Assembly: GCA_002427845.1 (NCBI GenBank)
Contig: DIYZ01000268.1
Coordinates: 1-60,149 of the forward strand
Length of the DNA: 60,149 nt
Direction of reading: 5' to 3'
Origin: Chloracidobacterium sp. UBA6041
GTDB taxonomy: Bacteria > Acidobacteriota > Blastocatellia > Pyrinomonadales > Pyrinomonadaceae
How positions within the stretch are numbered: position 1 is the first letter of the stretch; each line of letters opens with the position of its first letter. The notes under the pieces were generated by a model that did no database searches, was not told where the DNA came from, and was given only the letters and a program-made list of their open reading frames with translations. Position numbers and translations under genes: made by a program. Positions 1-9,220 of the stretch are shown here, piece by piece.

Positions 1-2
1 TG

Positions 3-92
3 CACTACGTCGATTACGCATCGCAGAAGAGAACGCCAAAACTGAGCGCCGCCTTCTATCGCGAGGTCATCTCTCGGAACGCGGTCGCTTGA
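3..92 (+). CDS. C-terminal end of a family 1 glycoside hydrolase (beta-glucosidase), truncated by window edge
   Basis: The first bases translate in one open frame to a 29-residue tail ending at TGA 90-92. The tail contains VDYASQKRTPKLSA followed by FYREVISRNAV. This matches the typical C-terminus of GH1 beta-glucosidases, where a (Y/H)VDY..Q.RTPK.SA..Y..V pattern closes the last helix of the TIM barrel. The catalytic residues lie upstream, outside the window. Such enzymes hydrolyse beta-glucosides. The assignment rests on a short but distinctive tail. Confidence 0.6.
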   Translation, partial: HYVDYASQKRTPKLSAAFYREVISRNAVA

Positions 93-869
93 GTTGGGTG
101 AGGGAAATCTCGCGGGGCTCAGTCACATGAGAACACTCTGCGCTATTCGCAATCTCGGCTTGGCCTTGCTCCGGGCGTATAGTGCAAAGCAAGTCGATCA
201 GGTGTAATTGGGGCAATTCGTGAAGGCCTTACAAAAGCCTCCCGGCCGCAAAGCAAGCGGTCAGAGATTTGGCTATTCGAGCAGCTTTGGTGCTGGGAGC
301 AGAACGGGAAATCTCTTGGCTTCAAATCAGGAAGATTGCGCAATATGATCAGAGAATGCGGAGAAGTCCGCAAAAAGAGCCGGCGAGTCAGCGAAGATCC
401 GGACATATCCCATTGGCGGGCTACACTTGGACAAGACGGGCTAGCAGCCCAGTGGCACCTGCGAAATCCTCCAAAAAAAACCAGCGTTTCGCCCCGCTGT
501 CCCCAGGGGATTTATGTCGCAATGCGTCCTGGCGTGAAATTTGCGCGGATCGGCACCGGGAATCGAATTCAATTTTCAATTTCGTTGCTCGGTTGGAGGT
601 TGAGCTGAGGATCAGACGGTCCGGAATACCACCCCGGTTCCTGCCTTAATACGCGAGGGGAGAGCGCGAGTTACTCGGGATTTGGAACCAACTGACAGGA
701 GCAACAGCATCTCAGCAAGGGCTTCGCCCAGCCTATTAGGAGCGGCTTGGATTACGTCGTCAACTTGCTTCGCTAGCTTCAGAACGAAGCGATGGCGGCG
801 CTTGCCCTCCTCGTCGTGAGTGCTCCATTAGATTTCGATGGATGCGGAGCCCACTAGTCAGGGAGCCAC
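93..869. other. Gene-free stretch of about 780 bases
   Basis: Several short overlapping frames exist on both strands, but none has a recognisable domain, a good ribosome binding site or convincing codon use. A minus-strand frame around 620-810 reads as a charged then hydrophobic peptide of about 70 residues that I do not recognise. It could be a decayed gene. No tRNA or clear terminator was seen. The 3' part presumably carries the promoter of the kinase gene starting at 870. Confidence 0.5.
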
Positions 870-2861
870 ATGGAGCCTCTGGAAAAACTAGAGCTTTTCT
901 CGCGAACGTTCGAAAACAGGTTCATATTCAATCTGTTCGATGTGCTCTTGTGCGGGATTATCGTCCTGGTGATCTTGAGGGCATGGCGTGCGCAGACGAA
1001 AACCATTCCCGTCCGAAATCAGCTCCTCCTGCTTCTTGCATTTTCCTCCTTGGGCGCATCTTTCGCCACGAAGGCACTTTCTTCCGGTGCCTTTATTTTC
1101 TTTCGGTACCGCTTACCAGTAGCGCCATTCGAATCAGTGTTTCATGTGTTCCAAGCCAGTGCCTGGCTACTGTTGGCGGCCAGCGCATATCCATCTCCAA
1201 GGGTTCGCCAGTCAAGAGCACCAATACCGGGTCAATTGTTTCTCTTTTTTTTGCTGCTCTCGCTTCCCGTTTTGCTCTTTCTGTTCGGTTCGCTCGGCAA
1301 TCTCACTCCGAAACTGATGATGTTTTCGGATTTGGCGAACATAATTCTGATAGCTTTCACTTTTGTTCATGTTTATCGCAGCCCCCTCGGCGGCCGGCGC
1401 TATGCTGCAGGCGCGCTGGCTCTAGTCTTCGTGGCTGCGTCGCTTCACTTTGTCTCTTCGTTGAATTGGGGAGATAAGGCGTCCCTCATCTTCTGGAATT
1501 TGGAACAATTTGCGTGGTCGTTCTCCCTATTTACCTGCGCGTTGGCGATTGGTGAAACTAGTCGGGATTTATTCGACAAGGTGTTTGTGCGGCTACAGAT
1601 CACGTTTATCCTCTTGGCCAGTCTTATGCTGCTGGTGATCACCCAGAGCGAAAAGGCGGACTACTTCGCGAGCATTAGTGGTCGCGCCGATCAACTTGCG
1701 GAGCTTGTGCGCCAACATGTAGACAACCTTAGACAACAAAACGAACCTTTGTCTGCCATTGTTGCTCGAGAGGATCTTCCAAAGGCAATCCGTGAGTTTG
1801 ACAATCTGCCTGAATTGAAGATCGTTCGCATTTCCGCTGATAACCAGATCATCACCTTAGAAATTGCGGACAACGGAGAAGTTTCCGAGCCCAGTAGCCG
1901 GCAGTCGGTCTCACCGCCAATCCGACTCGATCCTGAAGAGTACTTCCTCATTCATGCGCTTCCTCTGAAAACAACTGCGACTGGGGAAGTTGCGTTTTAT
2001 GGCAGTCGCGAGGTTCTTGACCAGCATATACGCCGACGGATTGTTCTCATCTTTTCGCTCTTTACGGCGACGGTTGCTCTTTCTACCCTGATGATTGGAT
2101 TGGTGGTGCGGGGCGCGAGCGCGAAGATTCGAGGACAAGCCAGAGAGATCGAAAAGGCCCAGAAGCAACTCTATCAATCTTCCAAGCTTGCAGCGGTTGG
2201 GGAACTGGCAGCGGGCGTGGCCCACGAGATCAACAACCCAGCGACCACGATCCTTAGCTTGTCGAGTTTTTGGGTTTCGCAAAACAGCGGAAAGCCGGTT
2301 GCGGTCGACCCGGAAGATTTGAGGGAGGTGATGACTCAGGCCCACCGTATCGCCCGAATCACTACCTCGTTGCTCGAGTTCTCTCGTCCACAGATATTAG
2401 AGATGAAGCCAGTTCCGCTTGATCGCGTTATTAGTCTTAGCTTGCGGTTAGTCGATGATTTGCTGACTGCCAACAGGATCTCAGTGGAAAAGAACCTCCC
2501 GCGAGAGATAATACGCGTGCGGGGCGATGAAGATAGCCTGGTCCGCGCCCTCGAAAATCTCTATCGCAATGCCATCGATGCAATGCCGGAAGGCGGAGTA
2601 TTGAGCTTAGGTGTTTTCTGGGAAGACCGAATGCGCAAAAGGATACGACTGGAGATTGCTGATACGGGATCAGGTGTTCAGGAAGACCACATAGATCGAG
2701 TCTTCGATCCGTTTTTCACCACCAAGGAAGTAGGCAAAGGTACGGGGTTAGGGCTGTCGCTCGTCCACGGCATTGTCAAAGAGCATCAAGGAACGATTAC
2801 CATAGAGAGTCAGCTTGGCCGGGGCACCAAGTTCGCAATTGTCCTACCGACTGAGAATTGA
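870..2861 (+). CDS. Multi-pass membrane sensor histidine kinase
   Basis: 663 residues. The N-terminal part (about 15-235) has roughly seven hydrophobic segments, resembling a 7TM-type sensor. Then come an extracytoplasmic-looking segment, another membrane helix near 395-415 and a cytoplasmic kinase core. The phospho-acceptor H-box reads AAGVAHEINNPATT near residue 451. The ATP-binding lobe shows the N-box (ENLYRNAIDAMPEGG), the G1 box (IADTGSGV), DPFFTTKEVGKGTGLGLSL and a final G box. It belongs to the NtrB-like HisKA/HATPase class. The start is the ATG after GGGAG. The response regulator starts two bases after its stop, so the two form an operon and almost certainly a cognate pair. The signal sensed is unknown; respiratory genes follow downstream. 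Confidence 0.92.
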   Translation: MEPLEKLELFSRTFENRFIFNLFDVLLCGIIVLVILRAWRAQTKTIPVRNQLLLLLAFSSLGASFATKALSSGAFIFFRYRLPVAPFESVFHVFQASAWLLLAASAYPSPRVRQSRAPIPGQLFLFFLLLSLPVLLFLFGSLGNLTPKLMMFSDLANIILIAFTFVHVYRSPLGGRRYAAGALALVFVAASLHFVSSLNWGDKASLIFWNLEQFAWSFSLFTCALAIGETSRDLFDKVFVRLQITFILLASLMLLVITQSEKADYFASISGRADQLAELVRQHVDNLRQQNEPLSAIVAREDLPKAIREFDNLPELKIVRISADNQIITLEIADNGEVSEPSSRQSVSPPIRLDPEEYFLIHALPLKTTATGEVAFYGSREVLDQHIRRRIVLIFSLFTATVALSTLMIGLVVRGASAKIRGQAREIEKAQKQLYQSSKLAAVGELAAGVAHEINNPATTILSLSSFWVSQNSGKPVAVDPEDLREVMTQAHRIARITTSLLEFSRPQILEMKPVPLDRVISLSLRLVDDLLTANRISVEKNLPREIIRVRGDEDSLVRALENLYRNAIDAMPEGGVLSLGVFWEDRMRKRIRLEIADTGSGVQEDHIDRVFDPFFTTKEVGKGTGLGLSLVHGIVKEHQGTITIESQLGRGTKFAIVLPTEN

Positions 2862-2862
2862 A

Positions 2863-4230
2863 ATGCACGCGACACGAATTCTAATAGCGGACGACGACCA
2901 GGCTATCCTGCGCACGTGCCGAAAAATCCTCGAGCATGCCGGTTATGAAGTCACGACAGCACCCGATGGTGACTCGGCGTTGAGTCTGTTGAAATCGACC
3001 CACTATGATCTGTTCCTGGTGGACATGCTAATGCCCGGCCTCAGCGGCTTGGAAACGGTAACTTTGGCGCGGCAAGTTGATCCCACGCTGATGATCCTTA
3101 TGTTCACCGCCTACGCGACGATTCAAACGGCAGTTGAAGCCGTCAAGCGCGGTGTCTTTGACTACCTGGCCAAGCCCTTCACTGCCGATCAGCTTCGTTC
3201 CGCGGTTGAGCAAAGTTTGCGACAAAAACAATTGCTGGAAGAAAACTTCAATCTCCCCGGACAGCTAGCTACCGACCTTGGGTTTGACAAGATCCTGGGA
3301 ACGAGTGAAGCAATGCAAAAACTATTCGGTACGCTGCAAAAAGTCGTTCGTACCAATGCGAATATTTTGATCCAGGGTGAGACCGGTACTGGCAAGGATT
3401 TAGTAGCGCGTACTATTCATGCGCACAGTTTTCGCCGAGATAAGCCATTCCTGGCAGTCGATTGTGCCGCTTTACCGGAGAATTTGCTGGAGAGTGAACT
3501 CTTCGGGCACGAAAAAGGCGCATTCACAGGCGCCGATCGGCTTAAACGGGGCCAGTTGGAGTTGGCTCATACCGGAACGCTCTTCCTGGATGAAATCGGC
3601 GAACTCTCCTTTGCGCTTCAGGCCAAGCTTCTGCGGGTATTGCAAGAGCGCGAATTTCGAAGGCTGGGGGGCGAACGTCAGATCCTGGTGGACATCCGAG
3701 TGATCTCAGCTACGAGCCGCGATCTGCGGAATGAGATTGTCGCAAGGAAATTTCGCCAGGAACTATACTATCGGTTGAACGCAGTAACCGTGAGTTTGCC
3801 TCCGCTCCGAGATCGCCAGAATGACATTCCAATCTTGGCCAACCACTTCTTGAGTCACTACTGCCAAGAGTATCAACTCACGCCGCCCGAAGTTTGTTCT
3901 GAGGTAAGGAAGCTTTTCGCGGGCTATGAGTGGCCAGGAAATGTTCGAGAGCTTCAGAATGTCATCCAACATGCTGTCTTGATGGCGGAGAGTAAATCTA
4001 TTGGGCTTTGTGATCTCCCGGAATACATGCAGACTGGTTCTCGCGCGGAACTATCATTTCTTGAGGTCCGTGATAAAGAGGCCGAAACCGTCGAGAAGCC
4101 TTTTCTGGAGGACTTGCTGAGAAAACACCGCGGCAATATCTCTAAGGCCGCCGCCGAGGCCAAGCTCTCTCGCAAGACCATCTATCGTCTCGCCAAAAGG
4201 TTCAGCTTCGATCTCAGCCGGTTTCGGTAA
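2863..4230 (+). CDS. Sigma54-dependent response regulator, NtrC family
   Basis: 455 residues when started at ATG 2863. The longer frame from 2815 would run deep into the kinase gene and adds nothing conserved before MHATRILIADDD. The receiver domain (5-120) has the acidic pair DDD, phospho-Asp in LFLVDMLMPG and Lys in LAKPF. The AAA+ domain (about 155-385) shows Walker A GETGTGKD, the sigma54-contact motif GAFTGA, Walker B FLDEIGEL and the arginine-finger region. The C-terminus has a Fis-type helix-turn-helix (NISKAAAEAKLSRKTIYRLA). It is expected to activate RNA polymerase with sigma54 after phosphorylation by the adjacent kinase. Likely targets are neighbouring genes such as the electron-transfer cluster, but I could not find a convincing -24/-12 promoter by eye. 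Confidence 0.95.
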   Translation: MHATRILIADDDQAILRTCRKILEHAGYEVTTAPDGDSALSLLKSTHYDLFLVDMLMPGLSGLETVTLARQVDPTLMILMFTAYATIQTAVEAVKRGVFDYLAKPFTADQLRSAVEQSLRQKQLLEENFNLPGQLATDLGFDKILGTSEAMQKLFGTLQKVVRTNANILIQGETGTGKDLVARTIHAHSFRRDKPFLAVDCAALPENLLESELFGHEKGAFTGADRLKRGQLELAHTGTLFLDEIGELSFALQAKLLRVLQEREFRRLGGERQILVDIRVISATSRDLRNEIVARKFRQELYYRLNAVTVSLPPLRDRQNDIPILANHFLSHYCQEYQLTPPEVCSEVRKLFAGYEWPGNVRELQNVIQHAVLMAESKSIGLCDLPEYMQTGSRAELSFLEVRDKEAETVEKPFLEDLLRKHRGNISKAAAEAKLSRKTIYRLAKRFSFDLSRFR

Positions 4231-4572
4231 GTCGAGGCACTTAGTCCCACTGTTTCCATTGCGCACACCGGCATTTTCTTAGATTTTCTAAGCGATCTCG
4301 TTGACCTTAGTCTCTCGCTGTATACCCAGGTAAACAGATTGCCCTATCTTAAGTTCTTCTCCTGAATGGTCAACAGCCCCCCTAACCTGTTGTTTCACTG
4401 ATAATTAAGCCGACGCCACGCTTGCCAAACGCCTTTCGGCGCGCAACTTGACTAGTACTCAGCCGTCAGTCGCTTTAACTGCGCTTCGTTCAACTAAATT
4501 TCTGATGCGCGCAAGAGCGGACGCAGAGGCGGCCAATGTTTCAGTCGGCAAGTGACGAAAGGAGGCTTTCAT
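4231..4572. other. Intergenic leader before the respiratory region
   Basis: About 340 bases with no credible frame. I looked for a sigma54 -24/-12 element (TGGC...TTGC with correct spacing) because the upstream gene encodes a sigma54 activator, and found none good enough to report. A strong ribosome binding site, AAAGGAGG at 4558-4565, lies eight bases before ATG 4573 and decides the start of the next gene. Confidence 0.5.
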
Positions 4573-6009
4573 ATGTTTCGTGAACGATATCGGCTAAGCG
4601 TCAGTTTGGTTAAGGCCCTCATCCTCACCGGTGCTCCATTGCTCCTTTTTTTGGTGCTGAAGCCGGCACCAAAGGCGTTTGCTATTCCTGCATTTGCTCG
4701 CAAGTACCAAACTTCTTGCTCGACTTGTCACAGCAATTTTCCCGAGCTGAATGATTTTGGCGAGGCGTTCAAGAAGAACGGCTTCAAGTTTCCAAAGGAC
4801 GACGAGACTTTTGTCAAAGAGCCTCCAGTGCTGTTGGGAGCTGAAGCCCAACGCGAGAACTTTCCCAAAGTCATTTACCCAGGCGAAATCCCGGGAACGA
4901 TTCCCATATCCTTCCGGTTTGTGGGATTCGCTGCCTACAACAACAAACGGCCATTGTCGGCAGGCGTTGTCCCGCGGACAGATCTGTTTACACCCGACAC
5001 GTTCACGATCATTGGCGCCGGCAGCTTCGGCCAAAATCTCTCCTTCTGGGTAGATGACGACGTCTCGGTGGGCGGGTCAGGCGCCGATGGCGGATTGGGC
5101 GATGGCTATCTAAAGGTGAACGATCTGGGCCACCACATTGGCTTGCCGAAGGATGCTCTCAACCTCCGCTTTGGACAGTTCGAATTGGATCTGCCTTTCA
5201 CGCAAGCGCGGAGCATAAATCCGACCAGTTACGACATCTACGATCAGGCCAGCGTCGCCGGTGGGCTGGGCACGACCAACAACCCTTTCATGTTTAGCGC
5301 GCCGCAGCGTGGTATTGAAATCGGAGGCTATCCCAACGACGGAAACTTCAGTTGGTCTGTTGCTTTGGTCAATGGGACGAATGACACGCCAACCTCGCGC
5401 AACTCAAAGGACATCTATGCGCGTGTCTCTCAGCGGTTCAACCTTGAGCGCGACGCAAAAGCCCGCAAAGAAGTGCAGGCTGCAAGTAAGACAGGGCCGC
5501 GCGATCATACCTCACTTCGCCTCGGAGCGTTCTACTACTACGGTCGAAATGAACTCAATCTCGACCGTGAGCTGTTTCCAGATTTCGGGACGATCCGCGA
5601 GCGCTTCTACCGCGCCGGCGCCGATTTTCGTTTCAAATATCGAAAGTTCGAAGTCTATGGGCTCGGGATGCACGGGCATGACCAAAACCTGATTCCTAAC
5701 ACCGAGACTGAGGTGGTGGAGAAAGGGCCCCCGGTCACGTTCACCGGTGGGTTCGCACAGGCGCAATACTGGTTTTATCCGTGGGTGATCGGAATCATGA
5801 GATACGATGTCGTAAACTCACCGACAGATTTTCTGAACGGCGCTTCTGTTCACAACACGCGCAACCGTTTTTCACCAGGCATTCAGATTCTTGTTCGCGG
5901 CAATATCAAAACGGTGTTCGAGTATCAGCGGCGCTGGCAGCAACAGGCGGATACGTCGGGACGTTTCCGGGCCAACGGCTTCGTATTCGGGATCGACTAC
6001 GTCTTCTGA
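4573..6009 (+). CDS. Outer-membrane beta-barrel protein with one N-terminal c-type heme site
   Basis: 478 residues from ATG 4573, preceded by AAAGGAGG at optimal spacing; the GTG at 4552 overlaps that site and is rejected. There is a signal peptide (hydrophobic core LVKALILTGAPLLLFLVL), then a heme-binding CSTCH in YQTSCSTCHSNFPELNDFG about 48 residues in. The rest alternates short amphipathic strands with Gly/Asn/Asp-rich turns and ends in phenylalanine (FGIDYVF), the classic outer-membrane barrel terminus. Inference: a monoheme cytochrome fused to a porin-like barrel, able to carry electrons at or through the outer membrane. The cupredoxin gene follows 63 bases later. The function is not established and the partner is unknown. 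Family members with this CxxCH-plus-barrel layout are usually annotated as hypothetical. Confidence 0.75.
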   Translation: MFRERYRLSVSLVKALILTGAPLLLFLVLKPAPKAFAIPAFARKYQTSCSTCHSNFPELNDFGEAFKKNGFKFPKDDETFVKEPPVLLGAEAQRENFPKVIYPGEIPGTIPISFRFVGFAAYNNKRPLSAGVVPRTDLFTPDTFTIIGAGSFGQNLSFWVDDDVSVGGSGADGGLGDGYLKVNDLGHHIGLPKDALNLRFGQFELDLPFTQARSINPTSYDIYDQASVAGGLGTTNNPFMFSAPQRGIEIGGYPNDGNFSWSVALVNGTNDTPTSRNSKDIYARVSQRFNLERDAKARKEVQAASKTGPRDHTSLRLGAFYYYGRNELNLDRELFPDFGTIRERFYRAGADFRFKYRKFEVYGLGMHGHDQNLIPNTETEVVEKGPPVTFTGGFAQAQYWFYPWVIGIMRYDVVNSPTDFLNGASVHNTRNRFSPGIQILVRGNIKTVFEYQRRWQQQADTSGRFRANGFVFGIDYVF

Positions 6010-6072
6010 TTTGTGACTAACGTCGCTCCCCGGAAACTAAACATGTGCTTTCTTGAAAGGAGAATCATCGCA

Positions 6073-6672
6073 ATGAAATCGTTACTCCATAAACCACTAC
6101 TTTCGGCCGTATCCATCCTTGAATTCCTGGTGATCGTGGCGGCGTTAGCCAGCGCCATTATGGCCCAGGAGATCCAGGGTAAGGTAAGCGGCGCACGCGC
6201 TGGGACCGTCGTTTACGTCGATTGGATCTCTGGCAAAGACTTTAAGGGCCAAGGCAAGCATGTCACGATGGATCAGAAGGGGATGACTTTCAGACCCCAC
6301 TCACTCGTGGTGCTAAGGGGGACCACCGTCGATTTCCTAAACAGCGATGCCGTCGGCCACAACGTTTACTGGAAATCCGTAGGCGGCGACAAGTCTAAGG
6401 GAAACAATATGGGCACTTGGCCACAAGGGCAGACGAAATCTTTCGTCTTTTGGGACGCGGGAGCGGTGCCATTACTCTGCAACGTCCATACAGAAATGTC
6501 AGGTTACATATTTGTCGTACCGACACCTTATTACGCTCTAACCAAAGCTGATGGGAGTTTTGACATCAAAGGTGTCCCGCAGGGCCACCTTACGCTAAAG
6601 ACCATGGGTGGGGGCGCGTCCAAATCGAAACAGGTTGATGTCGGGGCTGGAATTACAAACGTCGAGTTGTGA
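6073..6672 (+). CDS. Exported cupredoxin (plastocyanin-like blue copper protein)
   Basis: 199 residues from ATG 6073; AAAGGAG lies a little upstream, and starts at 6013 or 6043 would place charged residues before the signal peptide. The signal peptide (VSILEFLVIVAALASAIMA) ends near AQE. The cupredoxin core contains His in SDAVGHNVYW and the cluster LLCNVHTEMSGYI, giving a His, Cys, His, Met type 1 copper set with C-x2-H-x2-M spacing. A short C-terminal module (TKADGSFDIKGVPQGHLTL) resembles a carboxypeptidase-regulatory-like beta sandwich. It is a likely periplasmic one-electron carrier between the cytochromes encoded on either side. Confidence 0.85.
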   Translation: MKSLLHKPLLSAVSILEFLVIVAALASAIMAQEIQGKVSGARAGTVVYVDWISGKDFKGQGKHVTMDQKGMTFRPHSLVVLRGTTVDFLNSDAVGHNVYWKSVGGDKSKGNNMGTWPQGQTKSFVFWDAGAVPLLCNVHTEMSGYIFVVPTPYYALTKADGSFDIKGVPQGHLTLKTMGGGASKSKQVDVGAGITNVEL

Positions 6673-6758
6673 CCGTGCATCGTTAAGCGTTCGGCTAACT
6701 TGTTCGCGTTGGGACCTAAGCAACGGTATTCGTCTGCCTGTAAGAAAGCGAGCAGCAT

Positions 6759-8708
6759 GTGGATCGATCACATTCAAAACTCGTCGATCTCGAATGGCTG
6801 GAGTCTAACTTCCCGTGTATGCAGGCATGCCCTGTGCACACGGAAGCCGGACGCTACGTCGCCTTGATCGCAGAAGGGCGTTATGAAGAGGCATACCGCT
6901 ATGCCCGCCGGCCCAACCCACTGGCTTCTATCTGTGGTCGGGTTTGCGGGCATCCGTGTGAGACCGACTGTCGGCGCGGCAAACTTGACGCGCCAATCTC
7001 CATTCGCGCCCTCAAACGCTTTCTGACAGAGCGTTACGGACCAGAGTCGCGTAACCCCATCGATGTATTCCCCGACAAACCTTCAGTTTCACGCCCGGAC
7101 CAAGTAGCGGTAATTGGTTCCGGACCGGCCGGACTCGCCGCCGCACACGACCTGGCTTTGCTGGGTTACCCAGTAACGATTTTTGATGCAGCGCCGATTC
7201 CGGGTGGCATGCTGTGTCTGGGTATTCCTGAATATCGTTTGCCGCGCGATGTGCTGAACGCACAGATTCGCGAAATTCTGGACTTGGGTATCGTGCTGAA
7301 GCTGAATGCCCGGATGGGACGGGATTTTTCGTTAGCCGATCTCCGCGCTCAAGGATTCAAGGCCGTTCTGCTTGCGCTCGGTCTGCATCGGAGTCGTGAC
7401 CTGACGGTACCGGGCCACGAGCTTGATGGCGTAATCAAAGGCATAGATTTTCTGTTAAACGTCAATCTTGGCTATCGCTTTTCGATCGGTCAAAAAGTAG
7501 TTGTGATCGGCGGTGGCAACGTAGCCATCGATGTTGCGCGCTCTGCCCTGCGTGAGCAGCAGCGCTTGATGCTCGAAGACCCTACCACCCACGAATTGCC
7601 AGAGAGCTTAAGCGCCGGCGAACAACAGGTGGCAATGAAAGAGATGATGGATGTTTCGCGCGCTGCCTTGCGCCTGGGCGCGCGCGAAGTCCACCTGATC
7701 TGTCTGGAATCGCGCGCAGAAATGCCGGCTTTCGCGGAAGAAATCGAGGAGGGCCAGCTTGAAGGGTTGAAGCTGCATCCTTCGCTGGGCCCGCAAAGGT
7801 TCCTCGGCAGAAACGGCAAAGTCATCGGAGTCGAGACAATTCGTTGCACCTCGGTTTTCGACTCGGCGCGCCGTTTCAATCCTACGTTCGAGCAGGGTAC
7901 AGAAGCGGTGATCGACTGCGACACCGTCATTCTAGCCATCGGTCAGGCATCCGATCTTTCCTTTCTCACTCAGGCTGATGAGATTGAGATTACTCGCCAA
8001 GGCACTATCAAGATAGATGAAGACACGCTGATGAGCAGCGCGCCCGGAGTCTTCGCCGCCGGGGATATTGCCTTTGGTCCGCGTCTGATCATCAGTGCAG
8101 TTGCCGACGGCAAGAAGGCGGCAGAAAACATCGATCACTATCTGCGAGGAGGAGAATGGAAACCCCGTCCACGGTATGTGCAAATCACAGTTCTTGATCA
8201 TCACCAAATGGCCGAATCCTACGATGAGTACTCTCGCCTTGCAGTTCCCGTGATTCCACTTGACCGGCGGACTGGAGTGGTAGAAGTGGAAGCAGGCTAC
8301 ACGGAAGACGAAGCGCGTCGCGAGGCTAGACGCTGCCTGCAATGTTGGATCAACACGATCTTTGAAGGTAATGAGGCGGCGGGTACGGAATGTATTTTGT
8401 GCGGCGGGTGTGTGGATGTCTGTCCGGAGAATTGCTTGCAACTGATACCTCTCAGCCAATTGACAATTTCGGAAGAAGTAAAGGCGCAACTTGTTAGTGA
8501 GGCTCAATTTCATGAGACGAGTTTGCAGCACCTGCACCCGACAGACCTGCCGGCCACTCATGGCTCGATGATGTTAAAGGACGAAACGATTTGCATCCGT
8601 TGTGGACTCTGCGCCGCTCGCTGTCCCGCCCACACAATTACGATGGAAGCGTTTCAGGTGTTCGATCAAGACCCAAACCAATCGGAGCTGGAGGTGCAAT
8701 CGGCATGA
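6759..8708 (+). CDS. GltD-like FAD/NAD(P) oxidoreductase with N- and C-terminal iron-sulfur clusters
   Basis: 649 residues, GTG start; the nearby ATG at 6757 is in another frame. The N-terminal domain (20-75) has the cysteine pattern CMQACPVH and CGRVCGHPCETDC of the glutamate synthase small subunit/DPD family. The FAD fold begins at IGSGPAGLAAAHDLALLG and the NAD(P) fold at VVIGGGNVAIDVARSALR. The FAD end motif is VFAAGDIAFGP. The C-terminus carries two [4Fe-4S] ferredoxin motifs, CILCGGCVDVCPENC and CIRCGLCAARCP. No glutamate synthase large subunit is present. The gene overlaps the Rieske gene by ATGA, so it is translationally coupled to a quinol-oxidising complex. Inference: it exchanges electrons between NAD(P)H or ferredoxin and the membrane complex. 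Confidence 0.88.
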   Translation: MDRSHSKLVDLEWLESNFPCMQACPVHTEAGRYVALIAEGRYEEAYRYARRPNPLASICGRVCGHPCETDCRRGKLDAPISIRALKRFLTERYGPESRNPIDVFPDKPSVSRPDQVAVIGSGPAGLAAAHDLALLGYPVTIFDAAPIPGGMLCLGIPEYRLPRDVLNAQIREILDLGIVLKLNARMGRDFSLADLRAQGFKAVLLALGLHRSRDLTVPGHELDGVIKGIDFLLNVNLGYRFSIGQKVVVIGGGNVAIDVARSALREQQRLMLEDPTTHELPESLSAGEQQVAMKEMMDVSRAALRLGAREVHLICLESRAEMPAFAEEIEEGQLEGLKLHPSLGPQRFLGRNGKVIGVETIRCTSVFDSARRFNPTFEQGTEAVIDCDTVILAIGQASDLSFLTQADEIEITRQGTIKIDEDTLMSSAPGVFAAGDIAFGPRLIISAVADGKKAAENIDHYLRGGEWKPRPRYVQITVLDHHQMAESYDEYSRLAVPVIPLDRRTGVVEVEAGYTEDEARREARRCLQCWINTIFEGNEAAGTECILCGGCVDVCPENCLQLIPLSQLTISEEVKAQLVSEAQFHETSLQHLHPTDLPATHGSMMLKDETICIRCGLCAARCPAHTITMEAFQVFDQDPNQSELEVQSA

Positions 8709-9211
8709 CTGACGTCTTGGCGACAGCCATAGCCGGAAGGCCAGAGGAATCTGAGCGTGGAGAAATCGGACGCCGTGATTTCTTCAATGCGATTGCGGCG
8801 GGCGCGTTTGGTATTGCCGGACTCGGCTCCCTGGTTGTGACCTATCGGTACCTCTTGCCGAATGCTTTGTTCGAGCCGTCCATGAATTTTCGCGCCGGTA
8901 CTCCAGATCTCTATCCACTCGATTCGGTTACCTATATGCCAGACCAGCAGGTCTATATCGTGCGCACAGGAGATGGCTTTTATGCAGTATCAGCGATATG
9001 CACCCATTTAGGTTGCAATACACAGTGGAAGCCGGAGGCGGGTTTAATCGCTTGTCCGTGCCATGGTAGCAAATTCAAAAGTGATGGCACCAAGGTTGAA
9101 GGTCCGGCGCCGCGATCGCTCCCTCACTTCAGCATCACGCTAACGCCAGACGGTGAACTCTTGGTGGACAAGCTCGAAACAATAAAGCCCGGACAGGCGT
9201 TGAGAGTCTGA
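8705..9211 (+). CDS. Rieske iron-sulfur protein of a cytochrome b/Rieske complex
   Basis: 168 residues, started at ATG 8705, which overlaps the previous stop (ATGA); a GGAGG-like site lies about 12 bases before. An RR followed by a hydrophobic segment (GRRDFFNAIAAGAFG) forms a Tat-type signal anchor typical of Rieske proteins. The [2Fe-2S] ligands are in CTHLGC (99-104) and CPCHGS (117-122), followed by GPAPRSLP. It takes electrons from quinol at the Qo site and delivers them to c-type hemes. It sits directly before cytochrome b. Confidence 0.95.
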   Translation: MTDVLATAIAGRPEESERGEIGRRDFFNAIAAGAFGIAGLGSLVVTYRYLLPNALFEPSMNFRAGTPDLYPLDSVTYMPDQQVYIVRTGDGFYAVSAICTHLGCNTQWKPEAGLIACPCHGSKFKSDGTKVEGPAPRSLPHFSITLTPDGELLVDKLETIKPGQALRV

Positions 9212-9220
9212 GAGCTGACT

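Noticed and set aside
842..1477. Open frame of 211 codons overlapping the sensor kinase
   Set aside because: It lies entirely in the shadow of the kinase gene in another frame, is Cys/Ser/Arg-rich and shows no domain.
2815..2862. Upstream start for the sigma54 regulator
   Set aside because: It would translate the last codons of the kinase gene in another frame; the receiver domain starts right at ATG 2863.
4231..4572. Sigma54 promoter for the cytochrome region
   Set aside because: No GG/GC pair with correct spacing and flanking TGGCAC/TTGC was convincing by eye.
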